A stretch of 49,488 nt of DNA from Lactobacillus sp. (GCA_022651245.1 JALCQM010000024.1:1-49488), one strand, 5' to 3'; positions 18,668 to 27,413 are shown, counted from the first letter of the stretch. Notes: a model not told the origin generated them from the sequence alone. Numbers and translations are program-made.

Positions 18668-20347
18668 TTAGTCATTGGTTACGGTGATATTCGGTTCTTC
18701 ACCGAACAAATCGGTGATCGTCTTCACGACAGGAGGCGTCGTTTGCGCTTCTGGTTTCGGCGCGTGTGGGGCCCCATTTTCTTGCAGGTATTCTTTACGG
18801 ATCCGCGGCCAGGCTTGTGACTGAACCAAAACGATCTCTGGTTGCTTGCCTGACAACTTCTGTAACCCGGCCTTGAGCTCCGCCATTAACGCCGCGTCGT
18901 TTTCGGCCCGCTCTACTAAGATATCATAGTCGAAGCTAACGATCACGCCATCTGGGCTGGCGGCAACCGGCTCGGAAATCTTCATCATCGCCCGTTTCGT
19001 CACCGACAAGAGGCTCAATAAGTCTGGCCAAATATCTTTGAGCGCTTCGAGGTCCTTGCGCGTCGCGCTGCCTAAAATCGGGTAGATCTTAGTTTTATTG
19101 ACCTTCAGCGCCCGCTTCTTCTTCGGCTTGACCACCGGCTTAACGGCGCCGCCTGTGGCTTGTAGTTGCGCCACGGTCGCTTGCAATTGTGCGAGTTGCG
19201 ATTGCAAGGCAGTCACGGTGGCATCATCAGCCGCCGGCGCAGCGGTCGGTTGAGCTGGCGCTGGCGTCACGGTGCCTAACCGCACCGTCGCCACCTCCAA
19301 ATAGATCGTCGGGTGGTTGGTCAGCCGCAGCTGGCCTTGCGTCTCGTTCAACACCGCGATCATCGCGGCCAACTGCGGCGCAGCAAACGCCTCAGCCAAC
19401 GGTTTAAAATGGTCATCGATCAATTCGGTTTCCGAATCGGCTAACAGGCTTGGTGCCTGTTGATAAACCAGCAAGTCCCGCAAATACGCGATCAGGTCTT
19501 CGATCAAGCGGCCGGCGTCTTTCCCCGCGGCTAACAGCTGCTCCACCGTCGTCAAGGCTTTGGCGGTGTCGTGCCCCTGCAATGCTTCCAGGTACTCGCC
19601 TAGCTGCGCGGTCGCCACACCGCCGGTCACATCTAGGGCATTTTCAACGGTGACGTGGTTTTGCCCAAAGGAGAGGACCTGATCGAGGATCGATAACGCA
19701 TCCCGCATCCCCCCTTCGGCCGCACGGGCGATCACCGCCAAGGCGTGCTCGTCATAGGTGATGCCCTTATCATCGAGGATCGTTTGCATACGGCCGACGA
19801 TATCCTCAGCCGTGATTCGCCGAAAATCAAAGCGCTGCGTCCGCGAAATAATCGTCGCCGGAATTTTTTGCGGCTCCGTCGTCGCTAAAATGAACACGAC
19901 GTGCGCTGGTGGTTCTTCCAAGGTCTTCAGTAACGCGTTGAAGGCCCCGGTCGACAACATGTGCACTTCGTCAATGATGTACACTTTGACCCGCGCGCGG
20001 GTCGGCGCGTACTTCGCTTTGTCCCGGATATCGCGAATCTCATCGACGCCGTTGTTCGATGCCGCATCGATTTCGATCACATCCGTCAATGCGCCTGCGG
20101 TGATCGCCTGACACAGCTCACAGGTGTTGTCCGGTTCGCCATCTTGCAAATGTTCACAGTTCAGCGCCTTGGCTAATATCTTGGCCACCGACGTCTTCCC
20201 GGTCCCACGTGGCCCGCAAAACAAATAGGCGTGACTAGTTTGACCCGTCACCAGTGCGTTTTTAAGCGTTTGTGTGATCGCATGCTGGCCGATCACATCG
20301 CCGAATGTCTGGGGCCGCCAGACACGGTACAAGGCTTGATAGCTCAC
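18668..20347 (-). CDS. dnaX: DNA polymerase III subunits gamma/tau, GTG start
   Basis: The clamp-loader motor. With the GTG start at 20347 the product begins (M)SYQALYRVWRPQTF, matching the family N-terminus. That codon lies eight bases past AAAGGA, whereas the ATG three codons upstream abuts the site. Walker A GPRGTGKT is at 45-52, VYIIDEVHML near 118 and the sensor SRTQRFDFRR near 170. Length 559 fits tau with an Ala/Pro linker around 380-410. The zinc module reads C64...D73...C76...C79: the second of the usual four cysteines is Asp. ebfC and recR follow. Confidence 0.96.
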   Translation of the reverse strand: MSYQALYRVWRPQTFGDVIGQHAITQTLKNALVTGQTSHAYLFCGPRGTGKTSVAKILAKALNCEHLQDGEPDNTCELCQAITAGALTDVIEIDAASNNGVDEIRDIRDKAKYAPTRARVKVYIIDEVHMLSTGAFNALLKTLEEPPAHVVFILATTEPQKIPATIISRTQRFDFRRITAEDIVGRMQTILDDKGITYDEHALAVIARAAEGGMRDALSILDQVLSFGQNHVTVENALDVTGGVATAQLGEYLEALQGHDTAKALTTVEQLLAAGKDAGRLIEDLIAYLRDLLVYQQAPSLLADSETELIDDHFKPLAEAFAAPQLAAMIAVLNETQGQLRLTNHPTIYLEVATVRLGTVTPAPAQPTAAPAADDATVTALQSQLAQLQATVAQLQATGGAVKPVVKPKKKRALKVNKTKIYPILGSATRKDLEALKDIWPDLLSLLSVTKRAMMKISEPVAASPDGVIVSFDYDILVERAENDAALMAELKAGLQKLSGKQPEIVLVQSQAWPRIRKEYLQENGAPHAPKPEAQTTPPVVKTITDLFGEEPNITVTND

Positions 20348-20428
20348 CCGACTCATCCTTTCCGTAGGTTCAATTTTACCATTAGAAAAGGCCACCCGAC
20401 TAGGTGACCTGTTGATTATCTCAAAAAC

Positions 20429-20517
20429 TTAAGGCACATGGAGAACCATCCTTAGTGCTGCTTCCTTCCGGACCTGACACGATTCGAAAAGTCGCCATTG
20501 CCTCAAGGCCTTTCGGC
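20429..20517 (-). ncRNA. ffs: signal recognition particle RNA (small bacterial SRP RNA)
   Basis: The minus strand carries the invariant domain IV core (GTCAGGTCCGGAAGGAAGCAGC split across the SRP54-binding loop) closed by long complementary arms GCCTTGAGGCA and TGTGCCTTAAG. A -10 box TATAAT at 20524-20529 places the 5' end near 20517. It lies between tadA and dnaX, a conserved Firmicutes position. Confidence 0.94.
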
Positions 20518-20523
20518 AAAGAA

Positions 20524-20529
20524 TATTAT
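20524..20529 (-). promoter_or_regulatory. SRP RNA -10 box
   Basis: A perfect TATAAT on the minus strand lies seven bases before the predicted SRP RNA 5' end. The -35 region is weak. Confidence 0.65.
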
Positions 20530-20561
20530 ACCGCACGTCGCCGACCTTGGCTAGTCTGAAC

Positions 20562-21050
20562 TCACGATTCCGGATGAGCTTGCCGCGCCTTTTTCGCCGC
20601 CTTACGCTGGGCCCGGATCGCACGAAAAAAATCCTGCAGTAACGCTGCTGCTTCGGCTTCGTGCACGCCAGAGACGACGTGGACTTGGTGATTGAAGCGC
20701 GTGTCGGTCAACAGGTTCCCTAAGCTCCCTGCCACACCGGCCTTTGGGTCCTTCGCGCCGTAATAACATGTCCGGATGCGGCTATTGATCATCGCGCCGG
20801 CACACATCGGGCAAGGCTCTAGCGTGACGTAAAGGTCACAGTCTTCTAGCCGCCATGAGCCCAGCGTCATACACGCCTCTTGAATCGCCAAGATCTCAGC
20901 GTGCAGCGTGCTGTCTTGGCTGTGTTCACGCAGATTGTGCCCGCGGCCAACGATCTGCCCGTCGTGAACGACCACCGCCCCGATCGGCACCTCGCCGATT
21001 CGCCGCGCATCTCGCGCCTCTTGCAGCGCCGCTTCCATGAAGTCTGTCAT
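20562..21050 (-). CDS. tadA: tRNA adenosine(34) deaminase TadA
   Basis: Deaminates A34 of tRNA-Arg(ACG) to inosine. The 162-residue product has the zinc/catalytic HAE motif (H50, E52) and PCPMCAGAM near 80, followed by a basic C-terminal tail. It starts behind GGAGG. It is next to the SRP RNA and dnaX, as usual. Confidence 0.95.
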   Translation of the reverse strand: MTDFMEAALQEARDARRIGEVPIGAVVVHDGQIVGRGHNLREHSQDSTLHAEILAIQEACMTLGSWRLEDCDLYVTLEPCPMCAGAMINSRIRTCYYGAKDPKAGVAGSLGNLLTDTRFNHQVHVVSGVHEAEAAALLQDFFRAIRAQRKAAKKARQAHPES

Positions 21051-21110
21051 CGCGCCACCTCCTGAATGTGCTAAACTACTTGTAAGCGATTTTCCAAAGG
21101 AGTTCTGCCT

Positions 21111-21935
21111 ATGCCATCATTACGCAGTGTACTCGAACAATACTTCACAGTGTATCATACCCCGCCATTCCCCGCGCAAGCCCGTATTTTGACCGTTGCA
21201 GGCACGCGGCTGGCCGTTGCGACCGACGGCTTAACCCCCCGCGAAACGGCGTTGCTCGAGGCGCTGGTCCCACAGCCGGTCAACCCACACCCATGGGCCC
21301 GCTTTTTGGTCGCTAACGGTCCGGCCCCAACGAGCGGGGTGGTCCGGCTGATTCAGCTGACCGTCGCGCAGGCCCCAAGCGAGGCAACACTGTGGCTAGA
21401 AGCGCTGAGCAGTCTTTTCACCGTTAAAGTCAGCGGTTTTTGGCTGACCCCGACACAGGCTTTGATCATCGAACCCCAAAGCAAAACCCGGTTCACCGCC
21501 GCCGAGTTACGCAGTAGCCTAGACACGCTCGATTCTGATTTCGATACTCAAACGCGCGGTTACTTGGGACAATTCTGGCCCGTCGATGCCCAGTTACCGG
21601 CTTTATTCGCCGAAGAGCAACGTCTGGCCAGTTACGCCGGCGACCGCGTCTGCGCCTTGCCAGACGTTGCCTTAGGCTATTACACCCAAGCTGTCCGCCG
21701 CCGCTCGCCGCTACTGGCTAGCTTACGCACGGCGGTCGAAGTTGACGCTGACATGCGGCCGGTGATTGCCAGCCTCTACCATCATCAAGGCAACGTGACC
21801 GCCGCCGCCAAAGCCCTGTACATCCACCGCAACACCTTACAATACCGGCTGGAAAAATTCCAAGCCGCCACCGGCTTTACACTGCGGCATATGGACGACT
21901 TGGTCTTATGTTACTTGTTGATTCAAGGCGTATGA
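21111..21935 (+). CDS. PucR/CdaR-type helix-turn-helix regulator
   Basis: The C-terminal region (about 220-274: LYHHQGNVTAAAKALYIHRNTLQYRLEKF, followed by HMDDLVLCYLLI) is the PucR-family helix-turn-helix found in CdaR, PucR and related regulators of sugar-acid, purine or amino-acid genes. The N-terminal 200 residues resemble no sensor domain I can name. ATG follows AAAGGAG. It is divergent from tadA and has no metabolic operon beside it, so its target is unknown. Confidence 0.82.
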   Translation: MPSLRSVLEQYFTVYHTPPFPAQARILTVAGTRLAVATDGLTPRETALLEALVPQPVNPHPWARFLVANGPAPTSGVVRLIQLTVAQAPSEATLWLEALSSLFTVKVSGFWLTPTQALIIEPQSKTRFTAAELRSSLDTLDSDFDTQTRGYLGQFWPVDAQLPALFAEEQRLASYAGDRVCALPDVALGYYTQAVRRRSPLLASLRTAVEVDADMRPVIASLYHHQGNVTAAAKALYIHRNTLQYRLEKFQAATGFTLRHMDDLVLCYLLIQGV

Positions 21936-21992
21936 CCGGGTTTGTATAAATGTAAGAGAAGCTTAACGCACGGCTTAGACCTAGCGAAATAA

Positions 21993-22044
21993 AAGAGGCG
22001 GCCCCAGTGAAACCCAAATTTAGGGTTCACTGGGGCCGCCTCTT
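21993..22044 (-). terminator. terminator, AACCC-core hairpin family copy 2
   Basis: A 22-bp near-perfect stem (AAGAGGCGGCCCCAGTGAA...) has the core AACCCAAATTTAGGGTT. On the minus strand it is followed by TTTTATTT, so it best ends the structured RNA transcript. It can also stop the plus-strand regulator gene. Confidence 0.85.
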
Positions 22045-22073
22045 GTCGCTTTAGGATTCGTACTGTACCTTCT

Positions 22074-22341
22074 AAACGCGCTCCCCAAGGCAACGGAGAG
22101 GCGTGTAAGTCATCCCGGCCGCTGCACGGCTGACGCCGCACAACGACCAGGCTGCCTTACACACTCTCCTAAATGCGCCTTGAGTCACGCTCTGATTTAA
22201 ACGCGCTCCTCAGCACAACGGGGGAGCGTGTAAGTCATCCCGGCCCGCTACGGCTAACGCCGCATCGTGCCACGCTGCCTTACACACTCTCCTAAAACCG
22301 CCTTGGGTCACGCTCTAGTTTAAACGCGCTCCTCAGCACAA
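22074..22341 (-). repeat. tandem 123-125-bp hairpin repeats, locus 1 (two units plus a partial)
   Basis: Units start at 22074, 22199 and (partial) 22322. In minus-strand sense each contains GGAGAG-GTGTAAGGCAGC, a variable GC-rich apex and CCGGGATGACTTACAC with its closing arm, folding into one long hairpin. The same element occurs three times at 41267-41632; a 32-base apex is identical between the loci. Sense matches the direction of transcription from the promoter at 22.7 kb. Confidence 0.85.
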
Positions 22342-22342
22342 C

Positions 22343-22685
22343 AAAGACACGTTGGGTTTCCCCTAACGTGTCTCGGGCGGTTCACTTGGTGCCCCAGGTG
22401 CGCGGTTTGCCATGCCGCGATCGGCGTTATGCCGGGGATTTGATTAGGTTGCCCGCTGGTTTCGCGGGGCTTAGACTGGTAACCATTCTGGTGAGGGTTT
22501 AGCTCACCGTCCTGGCCACGACGTCATCTCCAAACGTCAGGCCTTTGCCCAAGAAAGTTCTGGGCCATCTCGAGGGTCTACCCTTAAGCGTGTTGCGAGG
22601 TCCGGTTACCCGGCAGGAGTCCCCGCTGTCAAAGAACGGAAAAACGTATGATGGGTACCATCATCATATCCGCTCCCATGATCTT
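22343..22685 (-). ncRNA. candidate structured non-coding RNA of unknown class
   Basis: Downstream of a consensus promoter, the minus strand folds into a string of strong local hairpins. In order they are ATGATGG-TAC-CCATCAT, CCGG-GTAA-CCGG (GNRA loop), GGG-TAGA-CCC, GCCCA/TGGGC, GGCC-GACGT/ACGTC-GGCC, GGTGAG/CTCACC, CCCGC/GCGGG, GCGG/CCGC and ACACGTT(A)GGG-GAAA-CCCAACGTGT (GNRA loop). No coding frame is present. It lacks the RNase P signature GAGGAAAGTCC and the tmRNA TTCGA arm. Extent to 22343 is the end of the last hairpin; the transcript may run on through the repeats to the terminator at 21993, about 690 bases in all. Confidence 0.65.
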
Positions 22686-22691
22686 GCCGTC

Positions 22692-22720
22692 AATATACCA
22701 GCATTTACCGGGAGTGTCAA
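22692..22720 (-). promoter_or_regulatory. consensus promoter of the structured RNA
   Basis: On the minus strand TTGACA (22715-22720) and TATATT (22692-22697) are spaced by exactly 17 bases. This is among the best promoters in the window and leads into no gene. Confidence 0.85.
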
Positions 22721-22957
22721 CATTTTCTTTATCGATAATTATGTTGGTCAAAGTGTTTCTTTAGTGGCTTTTTTTAGTTTTTATGTTATTTCTAACATTA
22801 AGCCAAATCCCCTTCTCGACGCGCTATTTAGGTACTAGCACCAATACTGTGTCGCAGCCAGGCGTTTAACGCTTAAACTTGAGACGATACTTGTCGACCC
22901 GGTTATTGCCGATCAATCGACCATTCAGTGCTTCCCAGGTGACCGTTTAGGCTTACT

Positions 22958-23560
22958 TTACGCCGTTGTTTTCGTCGCCTTCAAAATGTAGTAGCCTTTA
23001 TCCTTTTTCACCACTTCAGCGTTACCAAACCGTGCTTGCAGCAACTTTTTGGCTGATGGTGCGCCTTGTTTTTTCTGCAAGACCGCGTACAACGCACCAC
23101 CAGGGTTGAGATGCGCCCAGGCGCCAGCCAAAATCTCACTGACAATTTCTTTGCCTGCCCGAATCGGCGGATTGGTCACGATCGTATCAAAGCTACCGGC
23201 AATCGCGGCATACACAGATGACTCGATGATCGTCACGTTTTGAACACCATTGGCCGTTGCATTGCGCTGCGCCAAAGCCAAGGCCCGCTGGTTAACGTCG
23301 CTCATCGTCACCTGTAGTGTGGAGTCCGCCTTAGCCAAGGCCAACCCGATCGGCCCATACCCGCAGCCGACATCCAACAAGCTTCCTTTCGGCATTGCCG
23401 CCGCCACGACGGCGATCAGCACCCGGCTACCATAATCGATCGTATGCTTGGAAAAAACGCCGTTATCGGCGGTAAAGCGCAAGGAATGCCCCGCTAAAGT
23501 AAAGTCAAATTGATGCTCATCGTGAGCAAGCTCAGGATCGTTCGTAAAATATTGATTCAT
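22958..23560 (-). CDS. class I SAM-dependent methyltransferase, RsmC-like
   Basis: A Rossmann methyltransferase of the RsmC/YbxB group; rRNA guanine-N2 methylation is the family role. The 200-residue product begins MNQYFTNDPELAHDEHQF, then has the SAM motif LLDVGCGYGPIGLALA near 60 and the catalytic NPPIR near 128, as in N2-guanine methyltransferases. The start at 23560 follows AAGGGA. It lies 27 bases after mprF and is probably co-transcribed with it. Confidence 0.9.
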   Translation of the reverse strand: MNQYFTNDPELAHDEHQFDFTLAGHSLRFTADNGVFSKHTIDYGSRVLIAVVAAAMPKGSLLDVGCGYGPIGLALAKADSTLQVTMSDVNQRALALAQRNATANGVQNVTIIESSVYAAIAGSFDTIVTNPPIRAGKEIVSEILAGAWAHLNPGGALYAVLQKKQGAPSAKKLLQARFGNAEVVKKDKGYYILKATKTTA

Positions 23561-23587
23561 TGGGCCGTGTCCCTTCTGTGTCAAAAT

Positions 23588-26200
23588 CTAATCCGTATTC
23601 CGCTGGAACCACTCATCGAGTTTTGTCACCACGCCAAACCGCCGCGGCCATTCGTCACGCTTGGCCGTTGTTTGGTTCACGAGCAGCAACAGCTGCAGCA
23701 GCGTAAACAGTAACGAACTCCGCTTGCGATACGCCACATAGCGCGGAGACCAAGTCGTGACGTATTTCTCTTTATAAGAGCGTAACCCTTGAAAGCCATA
23801 AAAGCGATACCCATATTCATAAACTAAATGCGCCAAGCGTTCTTCGAAAAAGGCATAACCGGATAGTCCCACATTACTTAGCGGTGCCATCCCAAGATCA
23901 AACCGCGTCTGCCCATCGGCCAGCGCCTGTTGAAAAAGATTGATGAACACCGCGTCCATAATGCCACTTGGCGCATCCGCACGCGACCGCATCAGATCCA
24001 CGCTTGCCGTTCCTGGCGCCATCGGCATGGCGTTGGCAAACGCCACGATCTGCCCTTGCGCATCCCGGATCACACCGATCGGCGCTTGATTCAAGTAATC
24101 GGCATCAAAGAAGCCTAAACTAAACCCTTTTTCTGGGCGGCCGTTAAGCCAGCTATCCGACACAGCGCGCAATTCAGTTAATAGCGCAGGGGTAAACGGC
24201 GGCTGTAACCATTCAAACCGATACCCTTCACGGTCAAATTTATGCATCAACGCCCGCTCACCTTTGCGTTTTGACCCCGCTAAGGTGAATTCGGTCAAGT
24301 CGACCACCCCCGACTCGCCAAATTTCATAAAGTCGAACCCATATTCATGTAGCTGCATCGTCAGGGCTTCTGACACTTCATAGAAGACCAACGATAGGCC
24401 TTGCGCATCGGCCGCTTGCATAAAATCGGCGATCGCCGCTGGCCAATCTGCCGGGTCGCCGATCGGTTCGCCGAGGATCATCAGCTTATCCGTTTTCTTC
24501 CGGAATAAGAAGCAGACCCGGTCCACCCCAGCAACTTGGTAAAAACGCACTAATTTATCGCCGGTGAAGACCAGCTGGCTGAATTCGGTGCCGCCACTCC
24601 GGGCGATCACCGCCTGCACACGCGCGATCGCCGTTTTGTCACCCAACCCTAACGCCGGCTGCGGCGTGCTGAGGTAACGGTAGATGACCCCCAAGGTTGC
24701 GGCCGCCATCAACACCCCTGCGGCGGTCGTCACCCACATCCGCTCAGAAGGAAAGAAGAAGGCCAGCGGCACCCGCTGATGATGCAAGCCGGGCGCATTA
24801 TAAAACAGCGCGATCGCATAAAACAATGCGGTGAAGCCAAAAATGGTCCCGTCGATCAGCCGGTTGCCCCAGGGAAAATCCATCCGCTGGCGCGTCAGCT
24901 CTCCGCGCGCCAAAAAGGCTGCGATCAAGATCACCACCACAAATGCGACAAAGTGCCATCCCGCCTCTTGACGTAAAGAAGCGAGACAAGCGACCACTAA
25001 AATCGCGATCGTTGGCCAGTAGGCTTTACGGACCTTGTTGGCGATCCCGCGTGCAAAGCCAAAGATCACGAAGGCCATCACGATATTGGTCACCCGGCTC
25101 AAAAACAGAAACGTAAACGGATAAAGCCGCAGGTACAAGGCGTTACGCAGCGCAATATCAGGCACGACCCCGCGCAACAGCAACATGATCGCCGTGAAGT
25201 ACAAAAAGAGCACTAAAACCGCATGGCCAAGCCGCCGCAAGACCAAAAGCGGTAGGCCTTCTAGCGTCTGGTTCAGCTGCTTGCCGGCGTCTTGGGCGAA
25301 CAATAATGCCCCGATCAAAAACGGAATCACATAATAAAATAAACGGTAAAATAGCAGCCATACGACAGCCAGGTTATTATCCAAGCCCATTTGGCCTAAG
25401 CCGAAGATCATGAACACATCAAACGACCCTAAACCGCCTGGCATCATCGAAAGCACACCTAAGACGTTCGCAATCAAAAACAGCGGCAAGAAGTCCCATA
25501 AATTGCCAGGTACGGCGAGAAAGTGACCGATCACCAAGAAGAACCCGGCACAGCCGCCCCACTCGAGAAACGACCCCAATGTGAGGCGCAACTGCCGGCG
25601 CAGCGGTAAATCTGCGAAGAATTCGCGGCGGCTCAGGTGCGTGACCAGCATCAAGCCAGGAAAATACGCGGCGCCACCGATCAGCCACAACCAATAATCC
25701 TGATACATGCGCCCGATGCCAAAACCAAAGATCAACCCCAAGGCGATCACCGACCACAAGGATAATCCGGCCAACAAGAACAAGGCGATCTTCGAAATCG
25801 CCAATAGGATCTCTTTGCGGCTAGCCCCACGATGGTAAAAGTTAGCCCGCAAGCTGGCCCCTAAAAAGCCACCGAAGCCGGCAATATTGGTAAACGTATT
25901 GACAATCCAGCCTGATTTGATGACTTCGCGCCGGGTGAAATGCCCAGGTAGCATCGTCGTGATCGTAAAATCGTAGTTAAGCATCGGTACCACCGCCACG
26001 AGGCCCAATAACACCATCGCGATCACAGACGTCGGACTTTGCGTCGCCAAGCTCGCTTTCAAGGCCGACCCATTCAGATCTTTTGCGATCCGCCCAACTT
26101 CGATCACGACAAATACCAGCACAGATAGGACAAATAACACTTTCAGTAGGGTCAACCGTGCCTGTACCCATGCCCATATCTGTTTCCATAACTTTTTCAC
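23588..26200 (-). CDS. mprF: phosphatidylglycerol lysyltransferase/flippase MprF
   Basis: MprF adds lysine from Lys-tRNA to phosphatidylglycerol and flips the product outward, reducing susceptibility to cationic peptides. The 870-residue product has an N-terminal flippase with many membrane segments (about 1-340), further membrane segments to about 510 and a cytoplasmic C-terminal DUF2156 synthase domain (about 540-860, with DRVCFLFRKKTDKLMILGEP and DLGMAPLSNVG). The start is the GTG at 26200, eight bases past GGAGG; the GTG three codons upstream overlaps the site. The methyltransferase follows. Confidence 0.95.
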   Translation of the reverse strand: MKKLWKQIWAWVQARLTLLKVLFVLSVLVFVVIEVGRIAKDLNGSALKASLATQSPTSVIAMVLLGLVAVVPMLNYDFTITTMLPGHFTRREVIKSGWIVNTFTNIAGFGGFLGASLRANFYHRGASRKEILLAISKIALFLLAGLSLWSVIALGLIFGFGIGRMYQDYWLWLIGGAAYFPGLMLVTHLSRREFFADLPLRRQLRLTLGSFLEWGGCAGFFLVIGHFLAVPGNLWDFLPLFLIANVLGVLSMMPGGLGSFDVFMIFGLGQMGLDNNLAVVWLLFYRLFYYVIPFLIGALLFAQDAGKQLNQTLEGLPLLVLRRLGHAVLVLFLYFTAIMLLLRGVVPDIALRNALYLRLYPFTFLFLSRVTNIVMAFVIFGFARGIANKVRKAYWPTIAILVVACLASLRQEAGWHFVAFVVVILIAAFLARGELTRQRMDFPWGNRLIDGTIFGFTALFYAIALFYNAPGLHHQRVPLAFFFPSERMWVTTAAGVLMAAATLGVIYRYLSTPQPALGLGDKTAIARVQAVIARSGGTEFSQLVFTGDKLVRFYQVAGVDRVCFLFRKKTDKLMILGEPIGDPADWPAAIADFMQAADAQGLSLVFYEVSEALTMQLHEYGFDFMKFGESGVVDLTEFTLAGSKRKGERALMHKFDREGYRFEWLQPPFTPALLTELRAVSDSWLNGRPEKGFSLGFFDADYLNQAPIGVIRDAQGQIVAFANAMPMAPGTASVDLMRSRADAPSGIMDAVFINLFQQALADGQTRFDLGMAPLSNVGLSGYAFFEERLAHLVYEYGYRFYGFQGLRSYKEKYVTTWSPRYVAYRKRSSLLFTLLQLLLLVNQTTAKRDEWPRRFGVVTKLDEWFQRNTD

Positions 26201-26274
26201 GAAAAGCACCTCCGCTTGCCATTATACCGGCAAGTTACCGTCATAACGAGTGACGAAATCGTTAGGTGGCCAAA

Positions 26275-26318
26275 ACAAAAAGCCTCACAGCAGGAAAATA
26301 CCCGTTGTGAGGCTTTTT
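26275..26318 (-). terminator. rplJL terminator
   Basis: AAAAAGCCTCACA pairs with TGTGAGGCTTTTT just past the rplL stop; the minus-strand tail is TTTTTGTTTT. Confidence 0.9.
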
Positions 26319-26331
26319 ACGCGACCTTAAA

Positions 26332-26700
26332 TTACTTCAAGGTAACGGTGGCGCCAACAGCTTCAAGTTGTTCCTTGAGCTTGTTAGCTTCGTCTTCAGC
26401 GACTTCTTCCTTGATGGAAGAAGGTGCGTTGTCAACAAGGCCCTTAGCGTCCTTCAAGCCCAAGCCGGTGATGGCACGGACTTCTTTGATAACCTTAACC
26501 TTTTCTTGGCCAACTTCGGTCAATTCAACGGTGTAGGAATCCTTAGCGGCAGCAGCGCCGTCGCCGGCAGCACCTGCAGCTGCAACTGGGGCAGCAGCGG
26601 TAACGCCGAATTCTTCTTCGATTGCCTTAACTAAGTCGTTCAGTTCAAGGATGGAAGCTTCTTTGATCTGATCGATGATCGCTTGTGTATCTAAAGCCAT
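26332..26700 (-). CDS. rplL: 50S ribosomal protein L7/L12
   Basis: The stalk protein that recruits translation factors. The 122-residue product has the N-terminal dimerisation part [32 protein letters not shown], the Ala-rich hinge near 40-55 and the C-terminal [20 protein letters not shown]. The start is the ATG at 26700 behind GGAGG; the upstream in-frame ATG overlaps the ribosome site. It follows rplJ. Confidence 0.98.
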   Translation of the reverse strand: MALDTQAIIDQIKEASILELNDLVKAIEEEFGVTAAAPVAAAGAAGDGAAAAKDSYTVELTEVGQEKVKVIKEVRAITGLGLKDAKGLVDNAPSSIKEEVAEDEANKLKEQLEAVGATVTLK

Positions 26701-26749
26701 GATTGTTTCCTCCAATTTTTTGGGTTTTATGCAGCATCAGGCTGCGAGA

Positions 26750-27256
26750 TTATGCGGCTGGTTCTTCGTCCTTGCTCTCGGCAACGGCCTTGACGGCGTA
26801 TGCCACGTTGCGGACAGGGGCCTGAAGGACAGACAGCAGCATGGACAGCATGCCGTCGCGGTCTGGCAACTTGGCCAGTGCTTGGATCTGGTCCAAGGTT
26901 GCGACCTTGCCTTCGATGAAGCCACCCTTGATTTCAAGTGCGTCGAACTGGTCGGCGAACTTGGCCATGATGCGGGCAGGTGCGACGGCGTCTTCGTCAG
27001 AAAACGCGATAGCAGTAGGGCCCTTGAAGATATCGTCGAGGCCTTCATAGCCCGAGATGTCTGCAGCACGACGCAGGTAGGTGTTCTTGAGAACTTCCAT
27101 CTTGACACCGGCATCACGCAATTCCTTACGGAGTTCGGTCACCTCTTCAACGGTCAAGCCACGGTAGTTCACAACAACAGCGCTGGTTGCGGCTTCGAAC
27201 TGCTTGACGATCTTGTCAACAGCTTCAGCCTTCTTTGCGATAATTGCTTCACTCAT
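26750..27256 (-). CDS. rplJ: 50S ribosomal protein L10
   Basis: Base of the ribosomal stalk and repressor of its own operon through the leader upstream. The 168-residue product begins [17 protein letters not shown] and contains [24 protein letters not shown] and the Ala-rich C-terminal helix that holds L7/L12 dimers. I start at the ATG at 27256, eight bases past AGGAGG, rather than the upstream GTG next to that site. rplL follows. Confidence 0.97.
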   Translation of the reverse strand: MSEAIIAKKAEAVDKIVKQFEAATSAVVVNYRGLTVEEVTELRKELRDAGVKMEVLKNTYLRRAADISGYEGLDDIFKGPTAIAFSDEDAVAPARIMAKFADQFDALEIKGGFIEGKVATLDQIQALAKLPDRDGMLSMLLSVLQAPVRNVAYAVKAVAESKDEEPAA

Positions 27257-27265
27257 TTGATTCAC

Positions 27266-27408
27266 CTCCTACAGTTTGGTTGAAGTTTTTAAGTATAAAA
27301 AAACTCCATGTCTACCAAGACATAGAGGTATCTAACGTTCCCGATACCACCTCGGCAGGATATTAAGGCTTGCGCCACCTGAGTCTTAGGCAGAGTGAAT
27401 TAACACAA
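27266..27408 (-). promoter_or_regulatory. L10 (rplJ) leader with attenuator hairpin
   Basis: The leader between the promoter and rplJ has the position and strong folding of the ribosomal L10 leader, the site where L10-L12 binds. Near its end CTCTATGTCT (27319-27328) pairs with AGACATGGAG (27304-27313), followed by TTTTTTT. This is an intrinsic terminator before the gene, so regulation probably works by transcription attenuation. Confidence 0.8.
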
Positions 27409-27413
27409 GAGAT

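Larger units (their letters stand above)
21936..22957. other. 1-kb gene-free stretch holding a structured RNA and hairpin repeats
   Basis: No open frame here is believable. In the minus-strand direction the order is promoter (22692-22720), a folded GC-rich RNA region, two tandem 124-base hairpin repeats and a strong terminator (21993-22044). The remaining 22725-22957 is AT-rich and separates this unit from the methyltransferase gene. Confidence 0.7.

Noticed and set aside
22074..22341. CRISPR array
   Set aside because: Units are 123-125 bases, diverged and self-pairing, with no short identical repeats separated by unique spacers and no cas genes in the window.
22343..22685. RNase P RNA or tmRNA at the orphan RNA locus
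   Set aside because: The invariant RNase P segments GAGGAAAGTCC and ACAGAA, and the tmRNA T-arm TTCGA and an Ala-rich tag frame, are not found on either strand.
22545..22838. A 97-codon plus-strand open frame
   Set aside because: It runs antisense through the hairpins and promoter of the structured RNA, has no ribosome site, and its codons do not resemble neighbouring genes.
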